DNA from: Candidatus Tumulicola sp.
GTDB lineage: Bacteria; Vulcanimicrobiota; Vulcanimicrobiia; Vulcanimicrobiales; Vulcanimicrobiaceae
Direction: 5' to 3'
NCBI GenBank assembly: GCA_036490475.1
Contig: DASXDT010000005.1
Coordinates: forward strand, 62,001 to 126,000
DNA length: 64,000 bases
Shown here piece by piece: positions 7,987-16,883 of this stretch; the stretch's first letter is position 1, and each line of letters begins with the position of its first letter. Both the position numbers and the translations under genes were made by a program. The notes under the pieces were generated by a model that had not been told where the DNA came from, did no database searches, and was given only the letters and a program-made list of their open reading frames with translations.

Positions 7987-8415
7987 TTGCTACCTGTACT
8001 TCGGGCTCCCGATGGGTCGTTGGCGACGTACGACGCGTCTCGTACTCGAGCCGCGTACGACGATCCGGCTATCGGCGACTATTGCGAGTGTCTTGGCTGT
8101 CGAAACTATCGAGCGGCTTGGAAACCGGAGTATTTCGAGTCGCAGCTTCTAGCTGCTTGCAGTAGCATAGGCATAAACCCGGCGAAGGCGTTCGAAACCG
8201 TAGACGTTGGCTCGACGGAGAGCGGGGTGTCTTACATCGGAGAGCTTCCCTTCTTCGGAGAGGTTGACGAAACGCGCCGCAAGCGTATCGAATCGTGTCA
8301 GTGGTGGTTCACACAGGTCGGATCTGGAACCGCCGCATTTGCACGCGGATTAGTCGCAATCAACTTCGAGCTCGAATTGCCTTGGGTCTTGCCCGAACCG
8401 AATCCCTACTTATAG
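7987..8415 (+). CDS. hypothetical protein with CxCxxC motif
   Basis: 142 residues from a TTG 11 bases after the methyltransferase stop. The codon pattern and amino-acid composition look coding. A CECLGC cluster at residues 33-38 followed by a second Cys near 58 could bind metal. The rest has mixed alpha/beta character and ends in an acidic, Pro-rich tail (LPWVLPEPNPYL). I recognise no family. A GC-rich hairpin lies just after the stop. Confidence 0.65.
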   Translation: MLPVLRAPDGSLATYDASRTRAAYDDPAIGDYCECLGCRNYRAAWKPEYFESQLLAACSSIGINPAKAFETVDVGSTESGVSYIGELPFFGEVDETRRKRIESCQWWFTQVGSGTAAFARGLVAINFELELPWVLPEPNPYL

Positions 8416-8418
8416 TGA

Positions 8419-8436
8419 GCCGGGGGCTGCCCCGGC
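8419..8436 (+). terminator. GC-rich hairpin between gene blocks
   Basis: Stem GCCGGGG / CCCCGGC with a short loop immediately after the stop at 8415 and 22 bases before aroC. No T-run follows, so termination is possible but not certain. Confidence 0.4.
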
Positions 8437-8457
8437 GGCGCCGAAGCTCAGCGATGC

Positions 8458-9639
8458 ATGTTTTCGTACCTTACAGCCGGCGAATCGCACGGCCCCGGGT
8501 TGGTCGGCATCCTCGACGGACTGCCCGCCCATTTACGCCTGGATGTCGAGCGCATCGACGAAACGCTTCGACGCCGTCAAGGCGGCTATGGCCGCGGCGC
8601 ACGCATGCAGATTGAGTCCGACGCGGTCGAGTTCTTGGCCGGCATTCGCGGCGGCGAAACGCTTGGATCCCCGATCGCAGTACTGGTGCGGAACCGAGAC
8701 TACCTCAATCCAAGCGTGCGGGCGCTCATGGATCCACTTACCGGGAGTGGACCGGCGCTTACCAATCCGCGTCCGGGCCACGCCGATTTTTCAGGCGCTC
8801 TCAAATACCGTCAGCGCGATCTGCGCAACGTGCTCGAGCGCGCCAGTGCGCGCGAAACGGCGATGCGCGTGTGTCTCGGCGCGATCTGCGCGCAGTTTCT
8901 CGAAGCGCTCGGCATCACAACGCACAGTTGCGTCGATTTGATTGGCGGCGTTGAAGCGCCATCGATCGATGACTGGAACCAAGACGACGTCGACGCTTCC
9001 GAAGTGCGCGCGCCCGATGTAGAAACCGCGCAACGCATGATGGCCGCCATCGACGCCGCACGCGAGGCGGGCGATACGCTCGGCGGGCGGTTCGTTATTC
9101 GCGTCGACGGCCTTACGGCCGGTATCGGCAGCAACCGACAACCCAATCAGCGGCTCGACGGCGTTCTGGCCGGCGCATTGATGGGCATGCAGACCGCACG
9201 CAGCGTCGAGATCGGTCTTGGTGCCGAATCGGCGCGCCGTTCTGGGTCGCAAGCGCACGACACGTTTCACCTCGAGGGCGACGCCGTCGGGCGTGGCAGC
9301 AATCGGGCCGGCGGCATCGAGGGCGGCATGAGCAACGGTCAGCCACTGGTATTGCGCGTATCGGTGAAGCCGATACCGACGTTGCGCAAGGCGCTGCCGT
9401 CGGTCAACCTCCACGAAAGAGCGCATGCGCCGGCTGGAGTGGTGCGCAGCGACGTCTGTGTTGTTTCAGCCGCGTCGCTGGTGGGAGAAGCCATGGTGCG
9501 CCTCGCCCTGACCGGTCCGATTCTAGAAAAATACGGCGGCGATTCGATGGACGAAACGCTCGACAACCTGCGCCGCAGTAACGAAGCCGCCGCCGCCCTG
9601 TTCGCACAACCTGCGTCGAAGTCAGCAAGCCTCGAGTGA
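8458..9639 (+). CDS. aroC: chorismate synthase
   Basis: 393 residues, normal length. AroC makes chorismate from 5-enolpyruvylshikimate-3-phosphate with reduced FMN, the last shikimate-pathway step. The signatures are complete: MFSYLTAGESHGPGLVGILDGLP at the start, RRQGGYGRG, RPGHADFSGALKY, ARETAMRVCLGA, and GGIEGGMSNGQPLVLRV near residue 285. The ATG at 8458 starts exactly at the conserved N-terminus. It is the first gene of a shikimate block with aroK and aroB; its TGA overlaps the GTG of the following unknown gene (GTGA). Confidence 0.97.
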   Translation: MFSYLTAGESHGPGLVGILDGLPAHLRLDVERIDETLRRRQGGYGRGARMQIESDAVEFLAGIRGGETLGSPIAVLVRNRDYLNPSVRALMDPLTGSGPALTNPRPGHADFSGALKYRQRDLRNVLERASARETAMRVCLGAICAQFLEALGITTHSCVDLIGGVEAPSIDDWNQDDVDASEVRAPDVETAQRMMAAIDAAREAGDTLGGRFVIRVDGLTAGIGSNRQPNQRLDGVLAGALMGMQTARSVEIGLGAESARRSGSQAHDTFHLEGDAVGRGSNRAGGIEGGMSNGQPLVLRVSVKPIPTLRKALPSVNLHERAHAPAGVVRSDVCVVSAASLVGEAMVRLALTGPILEKYGGDSMDETLDNLRRSNEAAAALFAQPASKSASLE

Positions 9640-10073
9640 ACTTACTTGCACGTCTGCATGACTCCAACGTGTACGTTCTCGACGAGCCATCGCTCGATCT
9701 GAACCGATTTACCATTGGAATGATCCACCCGTTCGACTTAGATGGCGAAGGCTTCCAGGCCCGCGTCTATCGTTTTTCGCCGCGTCGCGTAGAGTTCTCC
9801 CCGGCGGCTGAAGAGGCGACTCGAACAGGCTGGGGTATCGACGGAGTGGATATCACCGCTCGCGGTACCGTGACGTTGTCGAATGATGATGAACTATGGG
9901 TTCGAATCGATCTTTCTTTGCCGTGCGAAGTAGACGTAAAAAGCGTCATGCTTAAAGAGCATCCAGAAGAGGAAGGCTTGGCGTCTTACCTCGCCCTCCG
10001 CGGTCTTGAGGCAAATCGAGAGATAGCGTGGGAAACCACGCCGGTAGTTCGTTGCGAGCCCCACAGCTCGTGA
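9636..10073 (+). CDS. unknown protein embedded in the shikimate operon
   Basis: 145 residues from a GTG overlapping the aroC stop by four bases; its own TGA overlaps the next GTG the same way. This double GTGA coupling strongly supports translation. The protein is beta-rich and acidic (DLDGEGFQARVYRFSPRRVEFSP; LSNDDELWVRIDLSLPCEVDVKSV) with no signal peptide, membrane segment or motif that I recognise. The position between aroC and aroK suggests a link to the pathway or shared expression, but nothing in the sequence says which. Confidence 0.8.
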   Translation: MNLLARLHDSNVYVLDEPSLDLNRFTIGMIHPFDLDGEGFQARVYRFSPRRVEFSPAAEEATRTGWGIDGVDITARGTVTLSNDDELWVRIDLSLPCEVDVKSVMLKEHPEEEGLASYLALRGLEANREIAWETTPVVRCEPHSS

Positions 10074-10594
10074 AGCGTCACGTCGCACTGGTCGGATTCA
10101 TGACGTCCGGAAAGTCGAGCGTGGGACAGCGGCTGGCGCGTCGGCTAAACTGCGCGTTCTACGATACCGACGCATTGGTCGAGCGTAGTCGCGGAACCAT
10201 CGCCGAGATCTTCGCAAATGAAGGCGAAGCCGCATTCCGGCGCTACGAAATGGAAGCGCTCGCTAAAGCGCTCCAGCCTAAAACGCCGGCTGTCGTATCG
10301 CTAGGCGGCGGCACTCTGGGCGCTCCCGAAAATCGAGATCTATTAGAAGAGCACGCATATCGCGTATTCGTCCGTCTCTCGCCCAGGCGTGCGTACGAAC
10401 GCCTGCGCCGTAGTCGCGTATCGCGGCCGCTGCTCGGTGCGGCACCCACGTGGGAAAGCGTCGAAGAACTCTATGCGCGCCGTCTGCCGCATTATGCGGC
10501 TGCCGAGTACATCGTCGACGCCGATGACGTCGCGACCCCGCGCATCGTCGATATAATAGTGGAATGGATTCGCGAGCGCAAGATCGCGATTTAA
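10070..10594 (+). CDS. aroK: shikimate kinase
   Basis: Phosphorylates shikimate with ATP. I start at the GTG at 10070, which overlaps the upstream TGA and lies just before the conserved VALVGFMTSGKSSVG (P-loop GFMTSGKS). The GTG at 10028 would add 14 non-conserved residues. Other signatures: the shikimate-binding YDTDALVE, FRRYEMEAL, the SLGGGT loop, and the lid Arg in RSRVSRPLLG. The 174-residue length is normal. Its end overlaps aroB by 31 bases. Confidence 0.95.
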   Translation: MKRHVALVGFMTSGKSSVGQRLARRLNCAFYDTDALVERSRGTIAEIFANEGEAAFRRYEMEALAKALQPKTPAVVSLGGGTLGAPENRDLLEEHAYRVFVRLSPRRAYERLRRSRVSRPLLGAAPTWESVEELYARRLPHYAAAEYIVDADDVATPRIVDIIVEWIRERKIAI

Positions 10595-11664
10595 CCGCCA
10601 CCGTTCGCAACGAGACGCTCGACTATCCGGTGTTTATCGCCGACGATACCGAGTCCGAGTTGCGAGCGTTCGTCCGGGATCGTGGCGATACAGTCATCGT
10701 GTTATGTGACGCGGCCGTGCCGGTGCGGGCGATCGCAACGCGCGTTGCGGTGATGCTCGGCCGCGCGCGCGTACTGCCCGTGACGTTGGGTGAAGCGCAT
10801 AAACGTTGGTCGACCGTCGAGCGTGTGCTGGATGCGTTGGCCGAGCATGGAGTCGAACGTTCGAACTTGATAATCGGTGTCGGGGGTGGTGTCGCGGCCG
10901 ATCTGTTCGGCTTCGCGGCGGCTACGTATCTCCGCGGAGTTGCGTACGCACATGTTGCGACATCACTCGTCGCGATGGCCGACGCCGCGGTCGGCGGTAA
11001 GACCGGCGTAAACTTACGCGCCGGAAAGAACTTAGCCGGCGCGTTTTCCGACCCGGTCGCGGTGTTCTGCCCGATCCAAGCGCTCGACACCCTGCCGTTT
11101 CGCAACCTGCGCGACGGTTTGGCTGAAGTCCTCAAGTGCGGTGTCATTGCGGGTGGCGACCTCTTCGATGCGCTCGAGAACATCTCGCCGCATCCGTTCT
11201 GGCGATGGCCATGGGTCGAATGTGTTGCGGCGGCAGTAGCGGTCAAGACATCGATCGTCGCAGACGATTGTCGCGAATCGGGATCGCGAGCGTTATTGAA
11301 TCTAGGGCACACGTTCGGTCATGCTTTCGAACGTGCGTCGAGCTATCGTATTTCGCATGGTGCCGGCGTCGCGCTTGGCTTGCGGGCCGCTGGATTACTC
11401 GCGCTGCGGTCCGGGCGCTTCAACGAACGCGATCATTTGCGGGTCCTGACGTTATTAGCGCTACTCGGCCTGCCGATGCAAACGCGCCTCGCTCCCGAGG
11501 TAGTGTTGGCCGCAATGCAAAGCGATAAGAAGAAGCGCGCTGGAAAGCTGCGTTTTGTGTTGCCGCGCGCGATCGGCGATGTCGAGTACGGCGTCGAGTG
11601 TACGACCGCACAAGTGCGCGCCGTGCTCGATCGCATGCGCCGGCCCCCGGAGGACGAGGGATAA
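10564..11664 (+). CDS. aroB: 3-dehydroquinate synthase
   Basis: Converts DAHP to 3-dehydroquinate, an NAD and metal-dependent step early in the shikimate pathway. 366 residues. Signatures: IGVGGGVAADLFGFAAATYLRG (NAD binding), PTSL-like VATSLVAMADAAVGGKTGVN, KNLAGAF, AEVLKCGVI, and the metal-ligand segment LNLGHTFGHAFE. The glycine-rich loop and the His cluster are intact. It overlaps aroK and is followed directly by priA, so five genes from aroC to priA appear to be one transcript. Confidence 0.96.
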   Translation: MDSRAQDRDLTATVRNETLDYPVFIADDTESELRAFVRDRGDTVIVLCDAAVPVRAIATRVAVMLGRARVLPVTLGEAHKRWSTVERVLDALAEHGVERSNLIIGVGGGVAADLFGFAAATYLRGVAYAHVATSLVAMADAAVGGKTGVNLRAGKNLAGAFSDPVAVFCPIQALDTLPFRNLRDGLAEVLKCGVIAGGDLFDALENISPHPFWRWPWVECVAAAVAVKTSIVADDCRESGSRALLNLGHTFGHAFERASSYRISHGAGVALGLRAAGLLALRSGRFNERDHLRVLTLLALLGLPMQTRLAPEVVLAAMQSDKKKRAGKLRFVLPRAIGDVEYGVECTTAQVRAVLDRMRRPPEDEG

Positions 11665-14048
11665 TCCGCGTCGTCGAGGTCCTGGCGGCGTTGCGAACGT
11701 CGCGGTTCGATCTACCGCTCAGCTACGATGCCGGCGACCTGGGTCTAAGAGTCGGCGACGTGGTACGCGTGTCGTTGGGCAAGCGCGATGTCGTCGGTTA
11801 CATCGTCTCCGCGCCGCGCCAACAACTCTCCGGGGAGCGCCAACTTAAGCCGGTGCTCGAACATCTAGATGTGCCGCGCGCCTTCGACGAAGAGGCGCTA
11901 CATCTGGCGAAGTTCGTTGCCGATCGCTATATCTGCACGTTAGGTGAAGCGCTGGGCGCCGCTGTGTTAGCCGGCGCGGTGCCGCACGTTCGCGAGACAC
12001 TTCATCGATCGCCTGAGCCGCCCGACCCGGAGCGCTTCAGCGGCGTACCGCAACGCCTGATCGAGCTGATCTGGCGCGACTTGCCGCCGGAGACTCCGCT
12101 TCCGCAACTGCTGCGTCACCCGGAAGCGCGGCGGGCCGGCGATCGCGCCACGCTGCTTCGCGCCATTCAACAACTGGTGCGCGGCGGCGCATTACGACGC
12201 ACGCGCGAGTTCGTGAAACCTCGAACCAGCGAATATCGCGTGCGCACCCTGTCTCTCGGAAGCGCGGCGGCAACGGGCAAGAAAGCCCGCGCGTTGGCCG
12301 AGTTCGTCGCCGAAACTGGCTCGGTACCGCGCGCGGACGCGTTGCTTGCCGGCTTTTCGCAGGCGGTGATCCGGCGTGCCGTGACGCTCGGCGTTCTAAT
12401 CGAAGAAGAACTGGCGGTGCGACGCAGCGAGTCACCGCCGATCCAACTCCCCGATTTCGAATCGACCCCCGAGCAACGCGTCGCGATCGATCGCATCGCT
12501 GCCTCGCTCGACGCGCACACATACGACGAACTGCTCGTGCACGGCGTTACCGGCAGCGGCAAAACCTTCGTTTATATCGATGCGATCGCTCGCGTACTGC
12601 GAGGAGGCGGACGTGCGATCGTGCTCGTTCCAGAAATCTCGCTAACGCCGCAAACTGCGCAGCGCTTCGAATCCGCATTCGGCAATCGCGTCGCCGTACT
12701 GCATTCGGCGCTCTCGGAACGCGAACGCTTCGACGCCTGGCAGGCCTGCGTCGCCGGCGACATCGACGTCGTGGTGGGAGCTCGCAGCGCCGTCTTCGCC
12801 CCGCTCGAAAACGTCAAGCTGCTCGTAGTCGACGAATCCCACGAATCATCCTACAAGCAAGACACGGTGCCGCGCTACCACGCCGTGGCAGTCGCGCGCG
12901 AACGCATGCGCGCTACCGGAGGAGTGTTGGTACTAGGCAGCGCGACGCCGTCGGTTGAGAGCTATGCCGCAGCGCGCGCCGGACGCATCGCCTTGATCGA
13001 AATGCACGAACGCGCCACCCGGCTGCCGCTTCCCGCGGTCCGCATCGTCGATCTCGCCGAGGAGTTTGGGGCCGACCGCCATCGCGTGTTTTCGACCCCA
13101 CTGCTACAAGGGATCCGCGAACGGCTCGGGCGTCGCGAGAAAACGGTACTGTTCGTTAACCGGCGCGGCAGCGGCGCGTTTGTGTTGTGCCGTAGTTGCG
13201 GTGAAGTGCCGCGCTGTCCGAGGTGCACCGTCTCGCTCGCCGCCCACGGGGGCGAAAAGCTCCTGCGTTGCCACTACTGCGACTTTCAGATGCGCGTTCC
13301 CGAGGTCTGCACGAACTGCGGCGCGCCCGATCTGCACGAATATGGCGTGGGCACCGAGCGCGTGGTAGAAGAAGTGCGATCGCTGTTTCCGCAAGCGCAT
13401 GTCGTGCGCATGGATTCGGACACGACCACGCACGTCGGCGACCACGCGCGTATCCTAACGGAGTTCGCGGAACGCGGGGACGTGCTGGTCGGAACGCAGA
13501 TGGTCGCCAAGGGGTTAGATTTTCCGACCGTCACGTTGGCCGCCGTCGTCGCCGCCGATATCGGATTGAACGCGCCGGATTTTCGCGGATCGGAGCGCAG
13601 CTTTAGCGTCATCGCGCAACTGTGCGGACGCAGCGGCCGCGCTCGCGCCGGCGAAGCGATCGTGCAGACGTTTTCTCCCGAGCACCCCGCCATCGTGGCC
13701 GCAGCGGCGCACGACTACGAAGGCTTCGCGAATGCCGAACTGGAGCAACGAGCCGCGGCCGGTTTTCCGCCATCGCGGCGGCTCGTGTATCTCGGTGTCA
13801 TCTCCCGCGATCAGAAACTTGCGTTGTCTACGGCGCGAAAATACGCCGGGCTGCTCAACAGCATCGAAGGAACCGACGTGCTCGGTCCGGCCCCGTATCC
13901 GATCGCCCGCCTCAACCGCGAATGGCGTTACAGGCTAGCGATTCTAACCCTTAAACCGGCCCTGGTGCGCGCTGCGATTCGCGAACGCGTCATTCCAGTA
14001 GCGCATGCGGATACACACACACGTCTGGCAATCAACGTCGACCCGTAA
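11661..14048 (+). CDS. priA: primosomal replication-restart helicase PriA, non-ATG start
   Basis: Restarts stalled replication forks by loading the replicative helicase. In order: the 3' DNA-binding domain (starting VVEVLAALRTSRFDLPLSY), a winged-helix region, the helicase core with Walker A HGVTGSGKTFVY, VPEISLTPQ, a DESHE box, GSATPSVESY, and the eight-Cys zinc region (CRSCGEVPRCPRC ... CHYC ... CTNCG), then motifs GTQMVAKGLDFP and QLCGRSGRA. The N-terminal strand has no ATG, GTG or TTG beside it: GGAGG at 11649-11653 is ideally placed for ATA at 11661, which overlaps the aroB TAA. An ATG at 11598 would add 21 residues inside aroB; a TTG at 11691 would remove the first strand. Confidence 0.93.
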   Translation: MIRVVEVLAALRTSRFDLPLSYDAGDLGLRVGDVVRVSLGKRDVVGYIVSAPRQQLSGERQLKPVLEHLDVPRAFDEEALHLAKFVADRYICTLGEALGAAVLAGAVPHVRETLHRSPEPPDPERFSGVPQRLIELIWRDLPPETPLPQLLRHPEARRAGDRATLLRAIQQLVRGGALRRTREFVKPRTSEYRVRTLSLGSAAATGKKARALAEFVAETGSVPRADALLAGFSQAVIRRAVTLGVLIEEELAVRRSESPPIQLPDFESTPEQRVAIDRIAASLDAHTYDELLVHGVTGSGKTFVYIDAIARVLRGGGRAIVLVPEISLTPQTAQRFESAFGNRVAVLHSALSERERFDAWQACVAGDIDVVVGARSAVFAPLENVKLLVVDESHESSYKQDTVPRYHAVAVARERMRATGGVLVLGSATPSVESYAAARAGRIALIEMHERATRLPLPAVRIVDLAEEFGADRHRVFSTPLLQGIRERLGRREKTVLFVNRRGSGAFVLCRSCGEVPRCPRCTVSLAAHGGEKLLRCHYCDFQMRVPEVCTNCGAPDLHEYGVGTERVVEEVRSLFPQAHVVRMDSDTTTHVGDHARILTEFAERGDVLVGTQMVAKGLDFPTVTLAAVVAADIGLNAPDFRGSERSFSVIAQLCGRSGRARAGEAIVQTFSPEHPAIVAAAAHDYEGFANAELEQRAAAGFPPSRRLVYLGVISRDQKLALSTARKYAGLLNSIEGTDVLGPAPYPIARLNREWRYRLAILTLKPALVRAAIRERVIPVAHADTHTRLAINVDP

Positions 14049-14053
14049 ACGAA

Positions 14054-14081
14054 AAGGGCGAACGCTTTCGCGCCCGCCCTT
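14054..14081. terminator. bidirectional terminator between priA and S53 gene
   Basis: Stem AAGGGCG / CGCCCTT around a shorter inner stem, six bases after the priA stop and 26 bases beyond the stop of the convergent S53 gene. Read leftward it ends TTTTCGTTT, giving the T-run expected of an intrinsic terminator. A near-identical hairpin ends the second S53 gene. Confidence 0.75.
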
Positions 14082-14106
14082 AGCGAGGTTCGGGTTCGGT
14101 AGAACC

Positions 14107-15378
14107 TTAGAGCGCTTTCACGTTCTTCGGCGTTCCCCATCCGGTCGGACCGGAGTAGACGCCGAACTGACCCGTGCCGGCGGTGCACAGATAGCTGCCA
14201 CCGCAGCTGCCGTTGCTACCACCGCTGATCACGTGGAGGCGTTTCTTCATCTGCTTGGCGCTCATGCTCCAAACATAGTCGCCGGCGTTGAGCTTCGCAC
14301 CGTTGCCGGCAAGCGCAACCACGCCCGCGAGCAGCGGCGACGCGACGCTGGTACCGCACTCGTAGAACCAACCGCCGTACAGTCCCGAGTACATCGCGAC
14401 GCCCGGACTACAGCCGGCTTCGGCCGAGATGTCTGAATCGGTACGTCCCGAGCAGCCTGGGTCTTTTTGCCACGACGGCTTCGAAACCGCTGTTTCGCAG
14501 CCCGATCCGGCGTCGTTCCATGCGGTCTCGGTGAAGTTAGTACCGCTGGTCTCTAACTGCGTTCCGCCAACTGCGATAACGGTCGAGAGAACTGACGGTC
14601 CGCCGATTTCGTTGTACGCCTCGTCACCCGACGAAGCGAGGAACGTAATACCCGCGTTGTTAAACGAGTTGGGGAAATTCGAGTCGCCGCAGTCCCAGTT
14701 GCCGTAGCAGATCCAGCTGTTGCTGACGATCTTGGCGCCCAGTTTCACGGCCGCTTGGTTAGCCGCTTCGAAGCCGGCGATCGATCCGTCAGCTTCCATC
14801 AGGTCGATGGTGCACTTCGGACAGGTGGCTGACACCATGTCGAAGTCAAGCGCGGTCTCGACGCACCAACCAAAGTCTTGGCAGCTCTCGGGTAGACCGC
14901 TGGTTTGACCGTTCTGGTTGTAGCGCGTGATTTTCGCAGTTCCAAGCCCGTACTGCGTGCGGTAGGTTCCGATATCCGATGTTGCGTTCGCGTAGTCGCC
15001 GGCTTCAATAATCGCGACTTGCACGTTACTGCCCTTGCCGAGTTTCTTCGCCTTAAGCCCATAAGCGGCTTGAATCTGCGCGGGCGTGAAGCCGCAGCTC
15101 GATGACGGATTACAGCTGGCGGGCTGAATGCCGTTCTTGAGTCCGCGTAGCGCTAAGCACGTCGGCTTACCAATGACTTGCGGACACTCGGCACGCGCGA
15201 GACCCTTCACTTGCCATTGCGGCGCGGGACCCTTGATTTGCTGAACCGCCGCGAATGGCGTGGTCCCGCCGGACGAGCCGGTCGATGTCCCCGGCACGCT
15301 GCTCGAGGATCCGCCTGCGCTACAGGCGGCGATCGTCAGCGCCAACAGTGGCGCGACGATCTTGAATAGCTTGATCAT
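14107..15378 (-). CDS. S53 (sedolisin) family lipoprotein peptidase, copy 1
   Basis: A serine-carboxyl peptidase, a family usually active at acid pH. I start at the ATG at 15378, with GAGGAG ahead, giving 423 residues. The lipobox is LTIAAC with Cys19, so it should be lipid anchored outside the inner membrane. The catalytic set is complete: E174 and D178 in WCVETALDFD, D252 in ASSGD (oxyanion hole), and S344 in CGTSVASP. The C-terminal calcium-site Asp usual before TGxGTP is replaced (YSGPTGWGTP). It lacks the long N-terminal pro-domain of classical sedolisins. Many Cys residues suggest disulfides. Tandem paralogue at 15578. Confidence 0.9.
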   Translation of the reverse strand: MIKLFKIVAPLLALTIAACSAGGSSSSVPGTSTGSSGGTTPFAAVQQIKGPAPQWQVKGLARAECPQVIGKPTCLALRGLKNGIQPASCNPSSSCGFTPAQIQAAYGLKAKKLGKGSNVQVAIIEAGDYANATSDIGTYRTQYGLGTAKITRYNQNGQTSGLPESCQDFGWCVETALDFDMVSATCPKCTIDLMEADGSIAGFEAANQAAVKLGAKIVSNSWICYGNWDCGDSNFPNSFNNAGITFLASSGDEAYNEIGGPSVLSTVIAVGGTQLETSGTNFTETAWNDAGSGCETAVSKPSWQKDPGCSGRTDSDISAEAGCSPGVAMYSGLYGGWFYECGTSVASPLLAGVVALAGNGAKLNAGDYVWSMSAKQMKKRLHVISGGSNGSCGGSYLCTAGTGQFGVYSGPTGWGTPKNVKAL

Positions 15379-15424
15379 GGACAACTCCTCAGGTTGATTA
15401 GGTTCCGGTCGTGAGGAGGCAATA

Positions 15425-15438
15425 TTAGGAATCCCTAA
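15425..15438 (-). promoter_or_regulatory. conserved palindrome upstream of S53 copy 1
   Basis: Inverted repeat TTAGG-N4-CCTAA, about 46 bases upstream of the ATG at 15378, followed in the reading direction by TAATAT, a possible -10. The same palindrome and flanks occur ahead of S53 copy 2 (16884-16897). It may be an operator or part of the shared promoter. Confidence 0.5.
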
Positions 15439-15523
15439 GAGGAGGCCTGCGGAGCCAGTGCTTTACTTGCCAAGCGCGAAATTGTGAAGAAGAGTGGGCC
15501 GACGCTGTACGTGCGCAAATGAA

Positions 15524-15551
15524 AAGGGCGAGCGCATTTGCGCCCGCCCTT
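15524..15551 (-). terminator. intrinsic terminator of S53 copy 2
   Basis: Stem AAGGGCG / CGCCCTT with inner GCGC pairs; read leftward it is followed by TTTTCATTT. It lies 26 bases beyond the stop of the gene at 15578-16837 and is a near copy of the hairpin at 14054-14081. Confidence 0.75.
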
Positions 15552-15577
15552 CGCGGTAGTTTGGTTCGGTTAGAACC

Positions 15578-16837
15578 TTACAGCGCTTTCACGTTCTTCG
15601 GCGAGCCCCATCCGGCAGGAGCCGAATAGTTGCCGAACTGGCCGGTGCCGGCGGTGCACAGGTAGCTGCCACCGCAGGTGCCATTGTTACCGGTGAGAAC
15701 CGGATGCAGACGCGCCTTCATTTTTTTGGCGCTCATGCTCCACACATATTCGCCGCCATTCATTTTGGCCGCGTTGCCGGATAACGCGACGACGCCAGCC
15801 AGGAACGGCGAAGCCACACTCGTGCCGCACTCCGTGATCCAGCCGCCGTAGAGGCCGGAATACATCGCTACGCCCGGTCGGCAGCCGGATTCGGACGAAA
15901 TATCACCGTCGGTACGGCTGGTGCAGCCGGGATCTTTTTGCCACGACGGTTTGGGAACGTTTTCACCGACGACAGACGAGCTTCCGCAACCGGAGGACGC
16001 GTCGTTCCAAACGCTTTCGGTAAACTTCGTGCCGCTCGCTGCGAGTTGCGTGCCGCCCACGCCGATGACTGTCGGTAACACCGAGGGGCCGCCGATCGTG
16101 TTGTACGCGTAGTCGCCAGTGGAGGCCAAGTACGCAATGCCTTTGGTGCTAAAAGAATTCGGGAAGTTGGAATCGCCGCAATCCCAGTTATTGGGGCAGC
16201 TCCAGCTGTTGCTCAGAACCGTAGCGCCTAGCTTGACGGCTTCCTGCTCGCTCGCTTCGAGGTCGGCGATCGTGTCCTGGGCTTCCATAATATAGATCGT
16301 GCACTTCGGGCACGACGCCGAAACCATGTCCATATCGAGCGCGGTCTCGACGCACCAGCTGGCTTGTTGACAGCTCGGCGGGTAGTTGGATTGCTGGCCG
16401 GACGAGGTATAACGGGCCAGAGTACCAGTGCCGAGTCCGAACTCAGTCCGGTACGTCGCGAGATCGCTGGTGGCGGAAGCGTAATCGCCGACTTCGATAA
16501 GGGCTACCTTGACGTTAGCGCCCTTGCTGAGCTTCTTGGTGAGATTGTAGGCACTCTGAAGTTGTTGTGGGGTGAAACCGCAGCTGGAAGACGGATTACA
16601 CCCAGCTGGAACGACTCCGTTCTTGAGCACGCGGAGTGCTTGGCACACGGGCTTGCCGGGAACGTTCGGGCATTCGGCTTGCGCGAGATGCTGCGTCTGC
16701 CATGCTGGGGCACCAGCGTGCACCCCGTTCGGGACCTGCGCCATGCCGGAAACCGGCACGCTAGAAGAACCGCCCGAACTACAGGCGGCGATCGTCAGCG
16801 CCAATACTGGCGCGACAATCTTGAATAGCTTCATCAT
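15578..16837 (-). CDS. S53 (sedolisin) family lipoprotein peptidase, copy 2
   Basis: 419 residues from the ATG at 16837, chosen because GAGGAG sits at the same distance as in copy 1 and the frame start at 16933 would add a leader before the lipobox LTIAAC (Cys19). Catalytic residues E164 and D168 (WCVETALDMD), D242 (ASTGD) and S340 (CGTSVASP) are intact. It is alignable to copy 1 along the whole length, with a short insertion GSSSVVGENVPK near residue 285 and a different N-terminal linker. The tandem layout with conserved upstream and terminator sequences indicates a duplication of the whole transcription unit. Likely an extracytoplasmic, acid-active protease. Confidence 0.9.
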   Translation of the reverse strand: MMKLFKIVAPVLALTIAACSSGGSSSVPVSGMAQVPNGVHAGAPAWQTQHLAQAECPNVPGKPVCQALRVLKNGVVPAGCNPSSSCGFTPQQLQSAYNLTKKLSKGANVKVALIEVGDYASATSDLATYRTEFGLGTGTLARYTSSGQQSNYPPSCQQASWCVETALDMDMVSASCPKCTIYIMEAQDTIADLEASEQEAVKLGATVLSNSWSCPNNWDCGDSNFPNSFSTKGIAYLASTGDYAYNTIGGPSVLPTVIGVGGTQLAASGTKFTESVWNDASSGCGSSSVVGENVPKPSWQKDPGCTSRTDGDISSESGCRPGVAMYSGLYGGWITECGTSVASPFLAGVVALSGNAAKMNGGEYVWSMSAKKMKARLHPVLTGNNGTCGGSYLCTAGTGQFGNYSAPAGWGSPKNVKAL

Positions 16838-16883
16838 GGAGAACTCCTCAGATTGATTAGATTCCGGTCGTGAAAAAGCAATA

